From Dioscorea cayenensis subsp. rotundata (taxonomy: Eukaryota; Streptophyta; Magnoliopsida; Dioscoreales; Dioscoreaceae): a stretch of DNA of 64,000 nt. Where the stretch lies: NCBI RefSeq assembly GCF_009730915.1, contig NC_052484.1:1612001-1676000 (forward strand). Direction: 5' to 3'. The position numbers and the translations under genes are program-made. The number at the start of each line of letters is the position of its first letter. The stretch's first letter is position 1. Positions 12,339 to 25,247 of this stretch are shown here, piece by piece. The notes beneath the pieces were generated by a model. The model was not told where the DNA came from and ran no database searches. It saw nothing but the letters and a program-made list of their open reading frames with translations.

Positions 12339-15300
12339 TTAGTTCAACTTGATGCCTTCATTCTGGCTTCTTGTTGTACATTGCTCCTTCAACTGTTTTA
12401 AGATCAATATAACAAAGTCAAATTGAGATCCAATATAAATATACATAATAACTGCAATCTTTGTTATCCGTATCAATTCCCATTGATCATGCATTCCATC
12501 ATAACTCACAAAAGTAAGAAGAATAAATTTTATCATGGTAATGCATTTTAAGGCAAGAAGATATAGGGAATATACCTTTAAGACGTGTGCTTTATGATAT
12601 CGATAACCCTAAAACAGTTAAAATTATAGGATTATTAGGTTTGTGTTTCTTATAAAGATCAACCGGTAAATATTACTATAGGTATCTCATTTAACATACC
12701 TTATCAGTCCCGTAGATATAGTCACAATAGGTAAATACAGAAGCGAAGTTACACTGACTTTGGCCTCCAACATAATGGTGATAATCATGAAATTTTGCCC
12801 CACCATAAAAAGGTATGAGTTTTGTTGGACTAAATGGAAGATCATATCTGTTAGACAATACCACCGACAAAAACCATAGATCAAGTCAATACATTATACG
12901 AAAAACCAAAAAAATAATGCATAAAAAAAATCAAAATCATAAAAATATGAAAGAGTCCTCAAATGAAAAAAAAAAAACCCTGCTTTTTTAAATAAAAATA
13001 TATTTTTGATACAATTAGAGATAAAAATAATGAATGATATGACAATATTCAAAGCCAAATAAAGCATTTTAAAAACGGGCTGTGTTCCAAGCTAGGGCCC
13101 AAATCCTTCTACAACTCAACCCAACTTATGGCTCTTTTGTAAATAATAATTTCATAGAATTTCATTTAAAAAATTCAAAAAATTATAAGTAATAAATAAT
13201 TTTAAAATAATTTTTTTAAAAAAAAATTCAAACAATCATGGATTTATAACTAATGTCAACTATGTAAATAATTAAAATCTTAATTTGGACAAAACAAATA
13301 TCAATTTTTTTTATAAGGGTATATGTGTAATAATTATTTTCTCATCTCAAGATCTTAAATATAAATGCACAATAAATCTTTTTCCATATATTCTATTTAA
13401 AAATTATTTAGTAAAAATTAGTCTAATAAATTTACTTATTTATATAAACTAATGTAACTATAAACTTTTAAACTATTTGTATCTGATAAATAATTTTCAT
13501 AATTTTATTTAAATTTTGTGTTACTTATTTATATATAATTTATTTAAATTTATGCTTTATTATTAATTATTATTTTTTATGATCATTTTCCTATCATCTT
13601 TTCTAATTTTCTTTGGTTCAAATTAATCACAGAACTTTCAATTCATTTTATTTTTTAAAATTTTTAATTTGGGATTTAGCAATGTATTGAAAACAGATTA
13701 ATTTGTTTTAAAATTATATATATATATATATATATGCAACAGAATTGCAACGGAATCAGTTTTGTTTCCAATAAAATTTAGTAACCCATTTGAAACAGAA
13801 TAATTTCAGTTGCTATTTTTTAAAATTTGAAAACAGAATTTGTTTTCTGTCTAAAAAAATTTTCTCATCCATTTCTAAAATGAATTGGTAACAAATTAGA
13901 AATAAAAAATACTGTTTATAAATAGTAATTTTTCTTGTATGCCTATAATTGAATTTTAACAATGAGAAAAATAATAATAATAATAATAATAATAATAACT
14001 CAGCAACTCACCCACAATGAGTTTCAATGCCTTGCATTTGTCGAAGAATGATCCAAAGCCAAAAAGTGACCATATGGCCTGGCACAATTGCAGGCCCAAC
14101 AAATGAAGGAAAACCAAGGATCAATACTTCAGCATAATGTGCATATGCCTCAACAAACCCAATAGGTGCTGTATATTCATGATGCACTTTGTGGATCTTC
14201 TCATACCCCCATCCATGATGCAGTGCTCTATGAATCCAATAACTCACATAATCCTCCACCAAAAAATACACCAGCAACTGTAATCCAATCTCCCATACTG
14301 ATGGTAAAGGCAACCTTGTTCTTATTCCCACCAACTATACTCAAAACATACAAATATCAGTATTTATAAATTTTTATAATTGAAGAAGGCGACAAGAACC
14401 GCTTCATAAAAGAGTGTTAAAGAGACAGACAAATGCAGTTGGGCATCACTGTAAACTATAGATGAACAGTCCTTATATAGTATTAAAAATTCGATCTTGT
14501 ACCACTCATCCAACATTCAAGGTGAAACTACTTAGTGGTTTTCAATAAAAATTTGTCTTATTTGAATTTAATTAGCACCTCTAACTTGAGTTTTATAACC
14601 TATAACTCTATATAAACATACTACACAGTGTAGATATATCCATTCTAGTCTCAAGTCTATTAATATATTAATGTGTGAAAAGTAAAGCTATTAATTATTC
14701 TGAACTCTCTTGCTTCTAACAATTAGTATCATCTAATCGCTGCTATAGATCTCGTTTATATACATTAATAATGCGATATCATTTGAATCTAAAATATTCA
14801 AACTTCAGGAGAAGAATTTAAAAACATAAGTCATTATAAAAAACTTCAAGAGAAAAAATCAGAAACTTAAGTCATTACAGAAAACTACAAACAATAAAGA
14901 TTGCAAAACATTATTTTATTTTATTTTTTAAAAAAAAAATCACAAGCGTCTATCTCTATGACGTGTGAGTATGGATTGCAACATCATCTATGCGCTAATT
15001 CTTCCAACGAAAATTTGAACACTCACTATTTCATACGTCACACGAAAAATTTATTTTTAACACCGCTAACCACTTAAAGCAAGTGACTTCAGCTATTTTA
15101 TATTTTTCTTACGCAAATGCAAACCGAAAGATGAAAAGTATACCTTGATTGCAGGGTAGGAGAAGAGTTGAAGGGGACCGACATGAAGGATCAAGACACG
15201 AACAATAGAGAAGTAGCAATGGAGGACGGAGGAGAAGGGGAGATGGGTCTTGGGTTGGAGCTTGAAGCCGGAGATGAGGGAAGGAAAACCAGAGCTCAAC

Positions 15301-15475
15301 AACGATGAGGGGTAGAGGAACCAAAGAGAAGACAACTAACAAGAAAACAATAGTGAGGTAATAGATATAGTAGTCCGGCACGGCAGCGGTGTAATGAAAA
15401 CCAAAGAGTCTCGCCGGAGGTGAGATTCCGGCCGAGAGCCCCCGCGGCCTCTGACATTGTCTCAAAGGGAAGCAT
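12339..15475 (-). CDS. SMO1-like: Sterol C4-methyl oxidase (SMO1 type), copy B
   Basis: Five exons: 15144-15475, 14012-14334, 12700-12847, 12576-12608 and 12339-12392 (stop TAA). All junctions are GT-AG with the phases of copy C. The motifs are present in order: HRALHH and HKVHHEY in exon 2, HDYHHYVGG in exon 3. These are the histidine clusters that bind the two irons in the fatty-acid-hydroxylase superfamily. Exons 2-5 are open. Exon 1 is 332 bp against 330 in copy C, because of extra bases in the A runs at 15285-15288 and 15397-15400. Without them the gene would be exactly 296 codons (295 aa), usual for the family. Exon 2 has PIGFVEAYAHYAE where copy C encodes a block with A-P after F, so some divergence is real. 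Expected at the ER in the early C4-demethylation steps of phytosterol synthesis. Confidence 0.8.
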
Positions 15476-15522
15476 AGCTCCCTTAGACAACAATGACGGT
15501 TAATTTACTCCTGACATTTTGG

Positions 15523-15533
15523 GTATTTATAGG
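15523..15533 (-). promoter_or_regulatory. TATA box of SMO copy B
   Basis: The minus strand reads CCTATAAATAC, about 50 bp upstream of the ATG and in the same position as in copies A and C. Confidence 0.6.
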
Positions 15534-15640
15534 GTTAGTTGTCTGAGTTGTGCGCGAGTAAAGGTTTAGTTTAATGTCTGATGGACACGTGGCTTGATGG
15601 CATTCGCTGATCAGTGAAAAAATTGAGGATGAGAGTTGGC

Positions 15641-15646
15641 CACGTG
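15641..15646. promoter_or_regulatory. G-box CACGTG upstream of SMO copy B
   Basis: The palindrome CACGTG within 'ggccacgtgtgg' lies about 165 bp upstream of the ATG. Copy C has 'gccacgtgta' at a comparable distance (36290). This is the core bound by plant bZIP/bHLH factors; a function here is inferred only from its conservation. Confidence 0.45.
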
Positions 15647-16108
15647 TGGGGTTTACGATAAGGAGAGGAGGAACAGGAGTTTAATATAACAGCGGAACGT
15701 GAATGGATGTTGGGCTTTTTTTTGCATATATAACCTTAATAAATAATAATGAGTAATAATTGGTTATTTACGGATAAATCCTTCAACAATATCATAATTA
15801 TATATCAGGATTTTAGTAAGGGCACCTTCAATAAAAGGTTAATTTTGTCTATGAATATGAAAATTAATAGTAATAATGGCATTATTTATTGACTCATGCA
15901 TTAAAAAAAAGAAGAAGAATTGCGTAAGTCAATATTAATCTGATTTAAATTAGTAATTACTTTTATTTTGTTTTATTTATTTTCTTAATCCCTAGAATTT
16001 TCAATGCATATAAAGGTCTTTTGTTTATTACATATTATTTTGACAAAACTTGTATGAAACCTTACCAATACAATTCTTGATTATTTTGTTACTTTACATT
16101 TTAAAATA

Positions 16109-16431
16109 GGTGTAAATATCAAAATAGTCCTTTTATTTTTTGTTTTCCGTCCTTTTAGTCCCTCTAATATAAAATCCGCCCTTTTGGTCCCTCAGATTTA
16201 GACATTTTCGCCCTCTAGTTGAAAATTCACTCTTTATTAGTCGTATTTCATTTTATCCTTTTTGGTCCCTCTAATTCATCGACTGGAAGGACCAAAAGGG
16301 CAGATCCATCAATTAGAGGGACCAAAAAGTCAAAAATGTGAAAATATGAGGATAAAAAAAACGGATTTTATATTAGAGGGACTAAAAGGGCAGTAAACGC
16401 AAAATAGAGGGACCATTTTAATATTTTGACC
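16109..16431. mobile_element. MULE-type MITE with foldback structure, 9-bp target duplication
   Basis: The left end is GGTGTAAATATCAAAATAGTCC. The right end, reverse-complemented, is GGTCAAAATATTAAAATGGTCC. The interior consists of repeated 'agtccctctaat' and 'aaaagggc' modules in opposite orientations. The 9-bp sequence TTTAAAATA lies immediately on both sides (16100-16108 and 16432-16440). The module style resembles the TIRs of the 6.9-9.4 kb MULE, but the ends differ, so that element is not clearly the source. Confidence 0.85.
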
Positions 16432-16578
16432 TTTAAAATATTATTTTATTTAGCCCGTCATTATTCAATGTTTCAGTAGTGAAATTTTCATAATTGGGTA
16501 AAAATGCAAGCAAATTTGACTACTATTATTCTATACATAATAATTTTCAATGCATCAAATGATTGTTATTATTCTATA

Positions 16579-16872
16579 CTCCCTCCGTTCCTAAATACAT
16601 GTCCTTTAAGGATGTTGCACAAGAATTAAGGATAGCATTAAATTATATAAATTTTAACATAAAAAACAACCAAATTACTAAACTATCCCTCCCTTGAAAC
16701 CATATATTTTTCTTGGGACTATAAATATTACTCTCTTCATTTATATAACTTAGGAAATTGAAGACGGGTAAAATTAGAAAAATAATAAATATTGCATTGA
16801 TATTGTAAAACAACAACTATTTTGGAATAAATTTTTTTTCTTAAAACGATATGTATTTAGGATCGGAGGGAG
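16579..16872. mobile_element. Stowaway-type MITE (Tc1/mariner), TA target duplication
   Basis: The ends are CTCCCTCCGTTCCTAAATA and, on the right, TATTTAGGATCGGAGGGAG. The dinucleotide TA lies on each side (16577-16578 and 16873-16874). The end sequence, 294-bp size and AT-rich interior are diagnostic of plant Stowaway elements. Confidence 0.93.
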
Positions 16873-16874
16873 TA

Positions 16875-18114
16875 CATAATACTAAATAGTATTAAGTACT
16901 GTCAAATAGTAATTATGTACAGATAAACAATAGTAATTCTACACAGTTTTTTGTATAAGCAATAGTCATTAGATGATCTAACAACTATTATCAAACATCC
17001 TTAAGAACAGTAACTTTAAAAAAGTTGTTAATGTTTAACATTTAAAAAAATAAGATAAATTTTATAATTTAATTGTAATTCTCTTTTATTTTGGTAAATG
17101 ACTTTTATAATTTTTAACTAAGTTCATCTGTTTGAAAAATAGAGATTCACATTGTGTGAAAGAGAACTAGTGCCTGCAATAATAATGAGTATTTTTTTAT
17201 TAAAAGATATTTTAGTCATATAACTTAAGCTATTGATTTTTTTTTTCCTTAATTCTACTGCTAAAATGGCGGGAATATTTGCATAAAAATAAATTAGTTT
17301 TGTATTAAAATAATAAGGATTTATAATTTTAAGACTTTATAGGGGTATAAATGCAAGAAATCAAAAGCAGCTAGGACTGATGCTGACTCTGAGGTCAATT
17401 TTTGCTAAACTCAAAATTAATGGGGCAATAAATAAAATTCTCACAAAACTGGTCAAGAAAACAGCCCTCATCTTCTTATTTAATGTATATGAACCCCTGA
17501 AATCTTAGAGAATATTTGAAAAATAAATTTTTTTAAAATATATATATATATATATATCACATAAAATTTTGAATATATATATCCCCTGAAAACTTTTAAA
17601 TATATTTGATTTTTTTTTAGAGAAAATTTTCATTGAATAACATGTAATTATAGAGAAATTGTTTGAAACTCTGAGGGAAGCATATGAAAAAACAACCTAA
17701 AATGGGTGAGACATGAGAATAGGGGAAAAGTTTAATGATTTAAATTATCAAAATGAAATGCAAATCAAGTGTCAAGCTAATAATTTAATGTTTGCAAGAA
17801 TTAGTTGAGTACCAACTATGCTTATGGCTGATATGTGACCATGATAATAAATGGGAGGGAGGATGGTAGGTGGTAGTTGTTCATTTATCATAGTAGTGTC
17901 CTTCAGTTAACAAATCAAAACAACACAAGTAATATAACACGTTATAAGCGGCTGGTTCACAAATCAAAACAACACAAGTAATATAACATGTTATAAGCGG
18001 CTGGTTCACATATGAGAATAACACAAACAATATAACACGTTACAAACAGTTGAATTACAGCATAAATATTTGTATTGTTTTATGTTTGATATTAAATGAA
18101 CATAAAATAAATAA

Positions 18115-18149
<35 letters not shown>

Positions 18150-18669
18150 GTTCGTTGTTAGATTTATGTAAATAATAATTAAAAAGTTAAAAAACATATT
18201 GCAATACCATTGAGAGAAGTTTTACTATGATATGCTTTTAATATTTTGCACCACTCAATAAGTCAAATGGTAAATGACAAAAGAAAATTACTATGATATC
18301 CTTTATAATGTTCTTTATTTGTTTTTAAAAAAAGAAATTTGTAACACAATGGTTTATAAATTTTTCTCTCATTTTTAATATTCACCACATACTTAATTTA
18401 TAATTAATAAAAAAAATTGTCTTCATAAATAATTCACTAAAATTATTTATTCATAAGCGAAAACAACAAATATTAGTTTATGATTAATAAATAAAAATTA
18501 TTAGTCAAACCACATATAAAATCATTTTTTTAACGAAAAATAAGATAACAAAACACATCAAGTTGAAAGACACAATTAACGTTGCAAAACATAATCTAAA
18601 GTTTTTGGAGTCTTGAGAGCATAACCTTAGTGATACGACATGTCACTCTGACATTGTAAATATAACTAA
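16875..18669. other. SMO copy B upstream flank and start of block R1
   Basis: 17260-17470 is collinear with the copy A flank at 4500-4700. From about 17830 the sequence is block R1, which recurs at 29786. No gene is seen. (TA)n tracts lie at 17540-17557 and 18118-18147. Confidence 0.6.
17911..18060. repeat. Three-copy minisatellite, unit about 49 bp
   Basis: Units share 'aacacaa.taatataacacgttataagcgg'. The first two are nearly identical and the third is diverged. The paralogous block at 29868-29915 contains a single unit, so copy number changed after the block was duplicated. Confidence 0.8.
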
Positions 18670-19459
18670 GGGGCCGTTTGGTTGCAAGGAATGGAATGGA
18701 GAGGAGTGGAGGAGTATTGAAAATGAGAGGGATTGGAAAAGGCATGGGTATGAAAACTATGTTTGGTTGGAAGGATTGGGGAGGTAGTTTATTGGGAATG
18801 AGAAAAAGTGAAAAAAGAAGATATGATAAAATGACCGTCATGCCTTTTTATATAAATGAATATCATTATTATATATATAATGAGGTGTGATAATTATTTT
18901 TAAAATTATTTAAATATTAAAATAAATTTATTATTATAAAAAGATATTTAACTTTAATAGCTCACATGTGACACTATTTGTTAATATCCAAATTTTTGTT
19001 AATATCATTAATTAACAATTAATTAACCATAATAAATAATTATTTAACTTTAATTAAAAAATTAAGTCATAATAACCATTCATATTAATTATTATTCACT
19101 TTAATTACAATAATTAAGTATTAAATTAAAATAGTTCACTTTAATACTATTCATTTATTTATTATAATTAATATTGTATTTAAATATTTTCTGGTTAATT
19201 ATTATTTAATTATTATAAGAGATTATTTAGATTAATAGATTTATAATTAAAAAAATAAAAGGGTAAATGGGTAAATTTACCCATCATAACCCTCATTCCC
19301 CTCCCACTCCCCTCAAAAATGAGAGGCATGGAAACTCCCCCCCATGCCTCTCTCACTCTTTGCCCATGCCTCTCCCACTCCCATTACTCCATATCCAAAC
19401 AAGGGCTTTCTCAATATAAGTAATGATTCTCATTCCTTTCCTTCAAACCAAACACCCCC
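18670..19459. mobile_element. PIF/Harbinger-like MITE, TAA target duplication
   Basis: The left end is GGGGCCGTTTGGTTGCAAGG. The right end, reverse-complemented, is GGGGGTGTTTGGTTTGAAGG. TAA lies on each side (18667-18669 and 19460-19462). Subterminal G/A-rich (left) and C/T-rich (right) regions form an extended imperfect inverted repeat around an AT-rich core. The paralogous block R1 near 30410 lacks it. Confidence 0.82.
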
Positions 19460-19678
19460 TAAGTGATCACTAATGCGTCCAAAAAGGATTGACTCCTATT
19501 TTTCTCTATGTGGTGTTTTATATTGTAATCCTTCATATGAGTATTTATTTTTCTTCTGGTTTTGCAGGGGCACACATATCAAGAGAAATGTGATAATTTT
19601 TTTATATTTTAACTAGGATAGTTTTATCATTTTATTGTATTTTAACTTGACATAATTTTTATTGCATGATTTTTCAGG

Positions 19679-19930
19679 TACAAAAAATTTATGCTGTATT
19701 GTACTTATTATTTATTATATTATACTTTTATATTATTTACAAAACAAACAGGTGATTTTGAAGTATAAAAAAATCTATGCTGTCTTGTACTTATTATTTA
19801 TTATATTATACTTTTATTTTATTTACAAAACAAACAAGTGATTTTGAAGTATAAAAAAATCTATGCTGTCTTGTATTTATTACTTTTTTATGGGGTACTT
19901 TTACTTTATTTACAAAACAAATGAGTGAAA
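19679..19930. repeat. Three-copy tandem repeat, unit about 83 bp, in block R1
   Basis: Each unit runs from 'tatgctgtnttgtacttatt' through 'tttatttacaaaacaaa' to 'gattttgaagtataaaaa'. The paralogous region 30487-30650 has two units, again a copy-number difference between the duplicated blocks. Confidence 0.8.
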
Positions 19931-20083
19931 GAAAACATTTTTCTATGGTATACTTCAAATTTTTACATATCAAATGAAAACAATTACAACTTGTCCTGTC
20001 ATTGAATGCAAAAATAATTTTAAATATAAGTAATAAAAAAGAAAATCTGAAAATTTTTAACTAGGAGAGAAAGACGTGCAGTG

Positions 20084-20554
20084 TGTTGGGTATGTGGAGC
20101 CTGATTGTGTAACACCCCAGGAGGTGCGGGAGAGCATCGGTTTAGGTTGGAGGTGCGGGGAGAACGCCCCGCAGTAGGATACAAGGGTAATTTGTATATG
20201 GTTAGGATTATAGTTTGATAATCTTGTAAATTGTACCCAGATTGGATTTGTATCCAGATAGGTTTAAGATCTGGATAAGTTTAGGATCCAGATATGATTT
20301 ACCCTCTTCCAGATATGCCTCAGAGTTCTAATCCAAATATGCATCAAAACTCTAATCCAGATATACCTCAGATTTCTTCTATATATAGGCAATCCCTTGT
20401 AAGATGTATGTGTGCTTCAGATATTGAAATAAAACCCTAGTGCGGCCGTGGACGTAGGCAATCTTGCCGAATCACGTAAATCTTGTCTTTCTTGTGATTG
20501 TTTTCTACTTTATTTTTCTCTCTCGATCTTTAGTGGGAATCCGAATTCCCAACA
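20084..20554 (+). repeat. 5' LTR of the copia element (471 bp)
   Basis: The ends are TGTTGGG and CCCAACA. A promoter-like 'ctatatataggc' lies near 20379. Repeated 'atccagatat' motifs fill 20230-20370. Confidence 0.9.
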
Positions 20555-20556
20555 AC

Positions 20557-20569
20557 TGGTACCAGAGCC
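20557..20569 (+). promoter_or_regulatory. Primer-binding site, complementary to initiator Met-tRNA 3' end
   Basis: TGGTACCAGAGCC lies two bases after the LTR. The usual plant copia PBS is TGGTATCAGAGC; one base differs here. Confidence 0.85.
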
Positions 20570-20595
20570 TAGGTTTGAGAATAAGAGTGGAAGCA

Positions 20596-21591
20596 ATGAT
20601 GGAAGAAGGAAAGGTTCGAATTGAGAAATTCGATGGCAGGGAGTTCGGATTCTGGAAGATGTAGATAGAGGACTATCTCTACCAGAGGAAGCTGCATGAA
20701 CCGCTATCAGGGAAGAAGCCAGAGAGGATGGAGTAGGCGGTCTGGGATCTGCTTGATCGCCAGGCGCTTGGAGTGGTTCGTTTGACATTGACGAGGAACG
20801 TGGCTTTCAACATCGTCAAAGAGAAGACAACCGCGGATCTAATGAAGGCGTTATCAAATATGTACGAGAAACCATCTGCCTCAAACAAGGTGTATTTGAT
20901 GTGTCGTCTGTTTAACTTGAAGATGGTAGAAGGTGCATCTGTTAAATATCACATTAATGAGTTCAATGTTATTACGACTCAATTGAGTTCTGTGAAGATC
21001 ACGTTTGAGGATGAGGTAAAGCCACTGATTTTGCTATCATCCCTACCGGAGAGTTGGTCAACGACAGTAACTGCAGTGAGCAGTTCGTCAGGAAGTGAAA
21101 AATTAAAGATGGAGGATATCCGAGATTTGATTCTGAGCGAGGATATTCGCAGAAAAGAATCAGGAGAATCGTAGGGATTAGCTTTGAGCATACAAAGCAG
21201 AGGAAGGAGTCGACAGAAGGGTCAGAAAAAGGATCACAAAGATATTGTCTGTTGGAATTGCGATAAGAAGGGCCACTTCAGTAGTCAATGCAAGGCACCA
21301 AAGAAGAATAAGAAGAATCAATCAGAAGATGACGATTCTGCGAATTCAGCCAGCGAAGATGTTGAGGATGCTCTTGTTTGCTGTGTTGACAGTCCTATTG
21401 AGTCGTGGATTCTAGACTCAGGTGCGTCGTTTCACTCAACACACTGTAGAGAATTGCTACATAATTATGTTGGAGGAAAATATGGAAAGGTATATCTTGC
21501 TAATAATGAACCTTTGGAGATTGCGGGAAAGGGTGAAGTTCACATAAGGACTGCCAATGGAACACAGTGGAAGCTACAAGAAGTCAGGTAT
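20596..21591 (+). pseudogene. Copia gag and protease, interrupted
   Basis: A capsid-type region (from about 20596) is followed by a zinc knuckle of CX2CX4HX4C form (CWNCDKKGHFSSQC) and by the aspartic protease site LDSGAS. Three in-frame TAG codons (20662-20664, 20734-20736, 21172-21174) break the reading. The frame then runs to 21591, where the nested LTR interrupts it. These proteins would normally package and process the element's RNA. Confidence 0.88.
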
Positions 21592-24500
21592 TGTTGTACC
21601 CTGTCCTGATTTAAACCTTGGGCCTATTTAGATTTTTATGCTTGCATTAGGGGTAAAATGGTCATTTAGTAGTAGTGGCATTTTTGCATGTTTGCATAGT
21701 AGCTTTTATGTGAAAAATCAAGGGCAATTCCGTCATTTGGATCCATTTTTATATGATTTTTTTCTATTAAGAGGGCAATTAGGGTCACTTCTTATATATA
21801 AAATGATGAATGAATGAGAAAAGCACTGGAACTTTCTTTTTCCTTCTTGCTTCCTTGCTTCCTTGCTTCTTGTTCTTCTTGTTCGGCCGAGCATAAACCT
21901 AGAAAAATCTTTCCGGCGAGAATTTCCGGCGAACTTCAATACCAAACTTATTCTTCTCTCACTACCGAATCCGAGTAAGCCTAAGATTCAATGTTTTTTT
22001 GTTTTTGTATTTCTTCCGTATTTCCTTGTTTTTTAGAATTGTATAAAAAAACTTTGATTTCTTCATAGATATGATGATTCATAGGCTTAAATTGAAGCCA
22101 ATGATTTATAATGCATGTATGAGAATGTTGTAGAAGAAAAATTTTTTTGATTTAGAGTTGTAAATTGGGAGAAAACCATAGTATAAGGTTCGGGTTTCAT
22201 CGTAGCAATTTCAAAAGTTACTCGTAGCATCGAAAAATTTTTGAGCCTTTTTCTGGTATTTCTTTGGTTCACATTGAAGCTCTTCTTACCCCGAACTCAT
22301 TGGAACTAGTTTTTACTCCATTCCGAGATCGTTTGGATCCAAAATGACGATGTTTTGCCCTAAAACCCTAATGTTTTTGTATTAGACATGTATAATTGTA
22401 TTTTTTTATATTTTTCTTGTGATTATCATTATTATGTTCATTAGAATTTGAATTCCCTCGCTTGTATCTAGGTGGCGAGCGTCCTCTAGGGGAAAGAGCT
22501 CGCCCGATCAGAGAGTGCGTCTCGGGGACGAGACGCAGTCGGGTTACGTGAGTGGGTTATGTTGAGTGCACAATTCTAATTGAGTATCGAAAAATATTTT
22601 ATTTGATTTTCTGAAATGATTTCCATGGCTTTATCATGTTTTTAAATCACTAGCTATAGGAGAAAAGAAAGTGTAGATGACCACTAGAGACTATGGTTTT
22701 ATTTGGAATGACTTATGGTTTATCTTTTTGAAAAAAATCATGAGAAAGCTTTACTCGATGATGTACTTGTGTTAGTTGAGATTGAACTTGAGGACATACA
22801 TGCTTGGTGGATGAATGAAAAATTGTTGATTATTACAATGAGTTCATTGAGTCTATGTGTTATAAGTGAAATTGATTATGTATGTTCAATGGATGATTTA
22901 ATCTCCCTAGTGATACATAATTTCTAAAGTTTCAGACATGATATGATACATATGGTACATGGAAGCCTGATGAAGCCTTAAATGCTAAGACATATAATTA
23001 CACTAGTACGTTGGAAATTGAATGACTTGTGGAACCTTATACATGATTTTTGGTAGTTAGTGAGATTTATACTAATATCTTCTTTGCAATATTTGAGAAC
23101 CATGGATGACATTATTATACTTATGTTGTCGAATTATCAAAGTTGATGAGGTTTGTTCTTGTGAGCATAGTGTAGGGTGCTTAGTTGTAGTACGATCATA
23201 GTGTGGTATCTGCTGAGGGTGGATGTCGATGATTATGATTATTATTTTTAAATGGAATTTCTTTAGAAGGTTGATGATGAGTAGCTTGAGTTATATGTGA
23301 CAAGTGTTAGATTACAAGACTGAATATTCTTGTGAATTTCTAATAATAGTTTGATTTAATGCTACTAAGAGGAGATAGTTAACTTTTGAGTATTTTGACA
23401 ATGAGATTATTAATCGATGAAGTAAATATTGATGTTGAGGTAACGACACCATGATAAGGATCTAAGATATAATTGAGGATAAGAAAGGGGTTGAATAGTA
23501 AAGACTTGTGAAAGTAAATACCTGATGATGTGTAAAGTAGGATTGGATCAATATGTATATATTGACATGTGTAAATATATGCGATGAGATGAACATATTT
23601 TCATGACTTGTAAAGTATTTAGAGGTTGTGATTGACTAGACTTTGGGGATAAATCTTGTATTTGGAGGAAAACTTAGTGAGCTGAAGAAAGAGAAAGCTA
23701 GAATGATCCTAAGTAACTTGGGGTTTAACTAGAACAAAAGCTATGCTTGTTTTGATGACTTTTATTGTATTCCAAAACTTAATGTTTCCTTTCTACCTTA
23801 TTGGTATTTATTTTTAGAAATGGTTGTAAAACCTTTCACTTGTATAAGTATGCTTTTGATATTGATAGTTATGAAAATAAAGGGTTTTTATTTCTGAATG
23901 GCATGTTCTTCTAGATTATGGATATTATAATGCGTTTAATATTGACTGGTTTTATTGTCTAAAGCAATGCTTCAGAGCTTCGCATATTATTGTGTTATTC
24001 TTGGCATTTTGGACGAAATGTTTTTGAATGTATTGGCACATCGGGATTGGAATACTTTTTTGAAAGTTTACATGCATTGCTATGCTTTGGCTTTGGATTT
24101 GTGGAAATAGTGTTTATTCCCGATATGTGAATGCTTGTCCTGGATAAGGACCCTGTGACATGAGTGATTCGATTGTATTATTGCTACGACTATATGTTGG
24201 TTTGGATGGTGACGGCGGGCTAAGGGCCCGACTATCGCAATAGTGGGTCCCAGCAGGGCCCGGCCTTTAGAGGTGGCGTTGTGGACCCGGGTGTTGATTT
24301 GTTCGGATCGGTGGGAGCGTAGAGCCCACGATTGGATGATACATCGGGATCCCGGGGTCACCACACGGGACCCGGTGGGCCAACGTCAAGGTGCGAAGAC
24401 CTTGACGGCTCTCAACTTAGTCGCGACGGCTAAAGTTAGAGAGAGTGTTTTTAGGCCATTGTTTATTTGATCGAGACGAAATTTCAATATTTGAGGAAAA

Positions 24501-25247
24501 TTCTATTTTTCTTGCAATTGGTATATTCGAGTGTGATCTTTCACATAGCATGTTTGATATCTTAATGCTTTTCGAACATATATCATGCAGAATTGAGGAT
24601 TTGTGATTATCGAGGATTTTATTTATTTAAGTTGGTTTTTCTACTCATTTTGGGAAATTATATCCAAGCATTTGTTTTATACATGTTGATGTTTTGTCTA
24701 TACTCGTGAGAATTTATGTTTTTGGTTTCTAAATACCAAGGTTTCATATCCCTGTATTTTTCATTGTGTTGCAAATGTGAGCGTTCGAGTTCATTTAAGT
24801 TATTGTAGAATGTGTTTATTGGAATTTCATCGATTTGTTTTTGATATTACGTTAGATTTGTGCTAACCCATTCACCGAGTGACTATGGTTACTCACCCCC
24901 TCCTCCCTTCCAGGTTTTAGTGGTTTTGGTCGTCATAGCGAGGCGAAGTGCTTGGCAATTTGTATCCCAAGTCAGGTTGTTTATTTATTGTTAATCAGGT
25001 TGCATTGTATGATTGCAGTGGATCCACTAGTGTTTTTAACTCTGTAACTGTGATTTGTATATTTTTTTTTTCACTTTACGATTGACTCTTCGAGTGAAAG
25101 TTTTGCTTTTGGTACCTTTATTATTGTGGTGTTGTTTAGCAGGAGTTTGTGAGCCTTGCGATGACTCGAGGGTTGAGTGGTGTGTGTCCTTCCTCGGGAT
25201 CGTCGCGGCGGTTGTCACGTGGCGGGCCCGCGGGTCGGGACGTGACA
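21592..25247 (+). mobile_element. Gypsy-like solo LTR (3656 bp) inserted in the copia element
   Basis: It begins TGTTGTACCC and ends ACGTGACA, so the termini are TG and CA. The 5-bp target duplication GGTAT lies on both sides (21587-21591 and 25248-25252); the copia frame resumes exactly after it. No second LTR or pol reading is seen. The sequence 'gagtgactatggttactcaccccctcc' near 24876 and the GC-rich 'cgggtcgggacgtgaca' end resemble the long LTRs of Del/Tekay chromoviruses. A TATA-like 'cttatatataaaatg' lies at about 21792. GC content jumps near 24200-24440. A LARD-type element is the alternative. Confidence 0.82.

Noticed and set aside
22715..22927. 70-codon frame inside the gypsy-like LTR
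   Set aside because: It is short, AT-rich and unlike any retroelement protein. Long LTRs contain such frames by chance.
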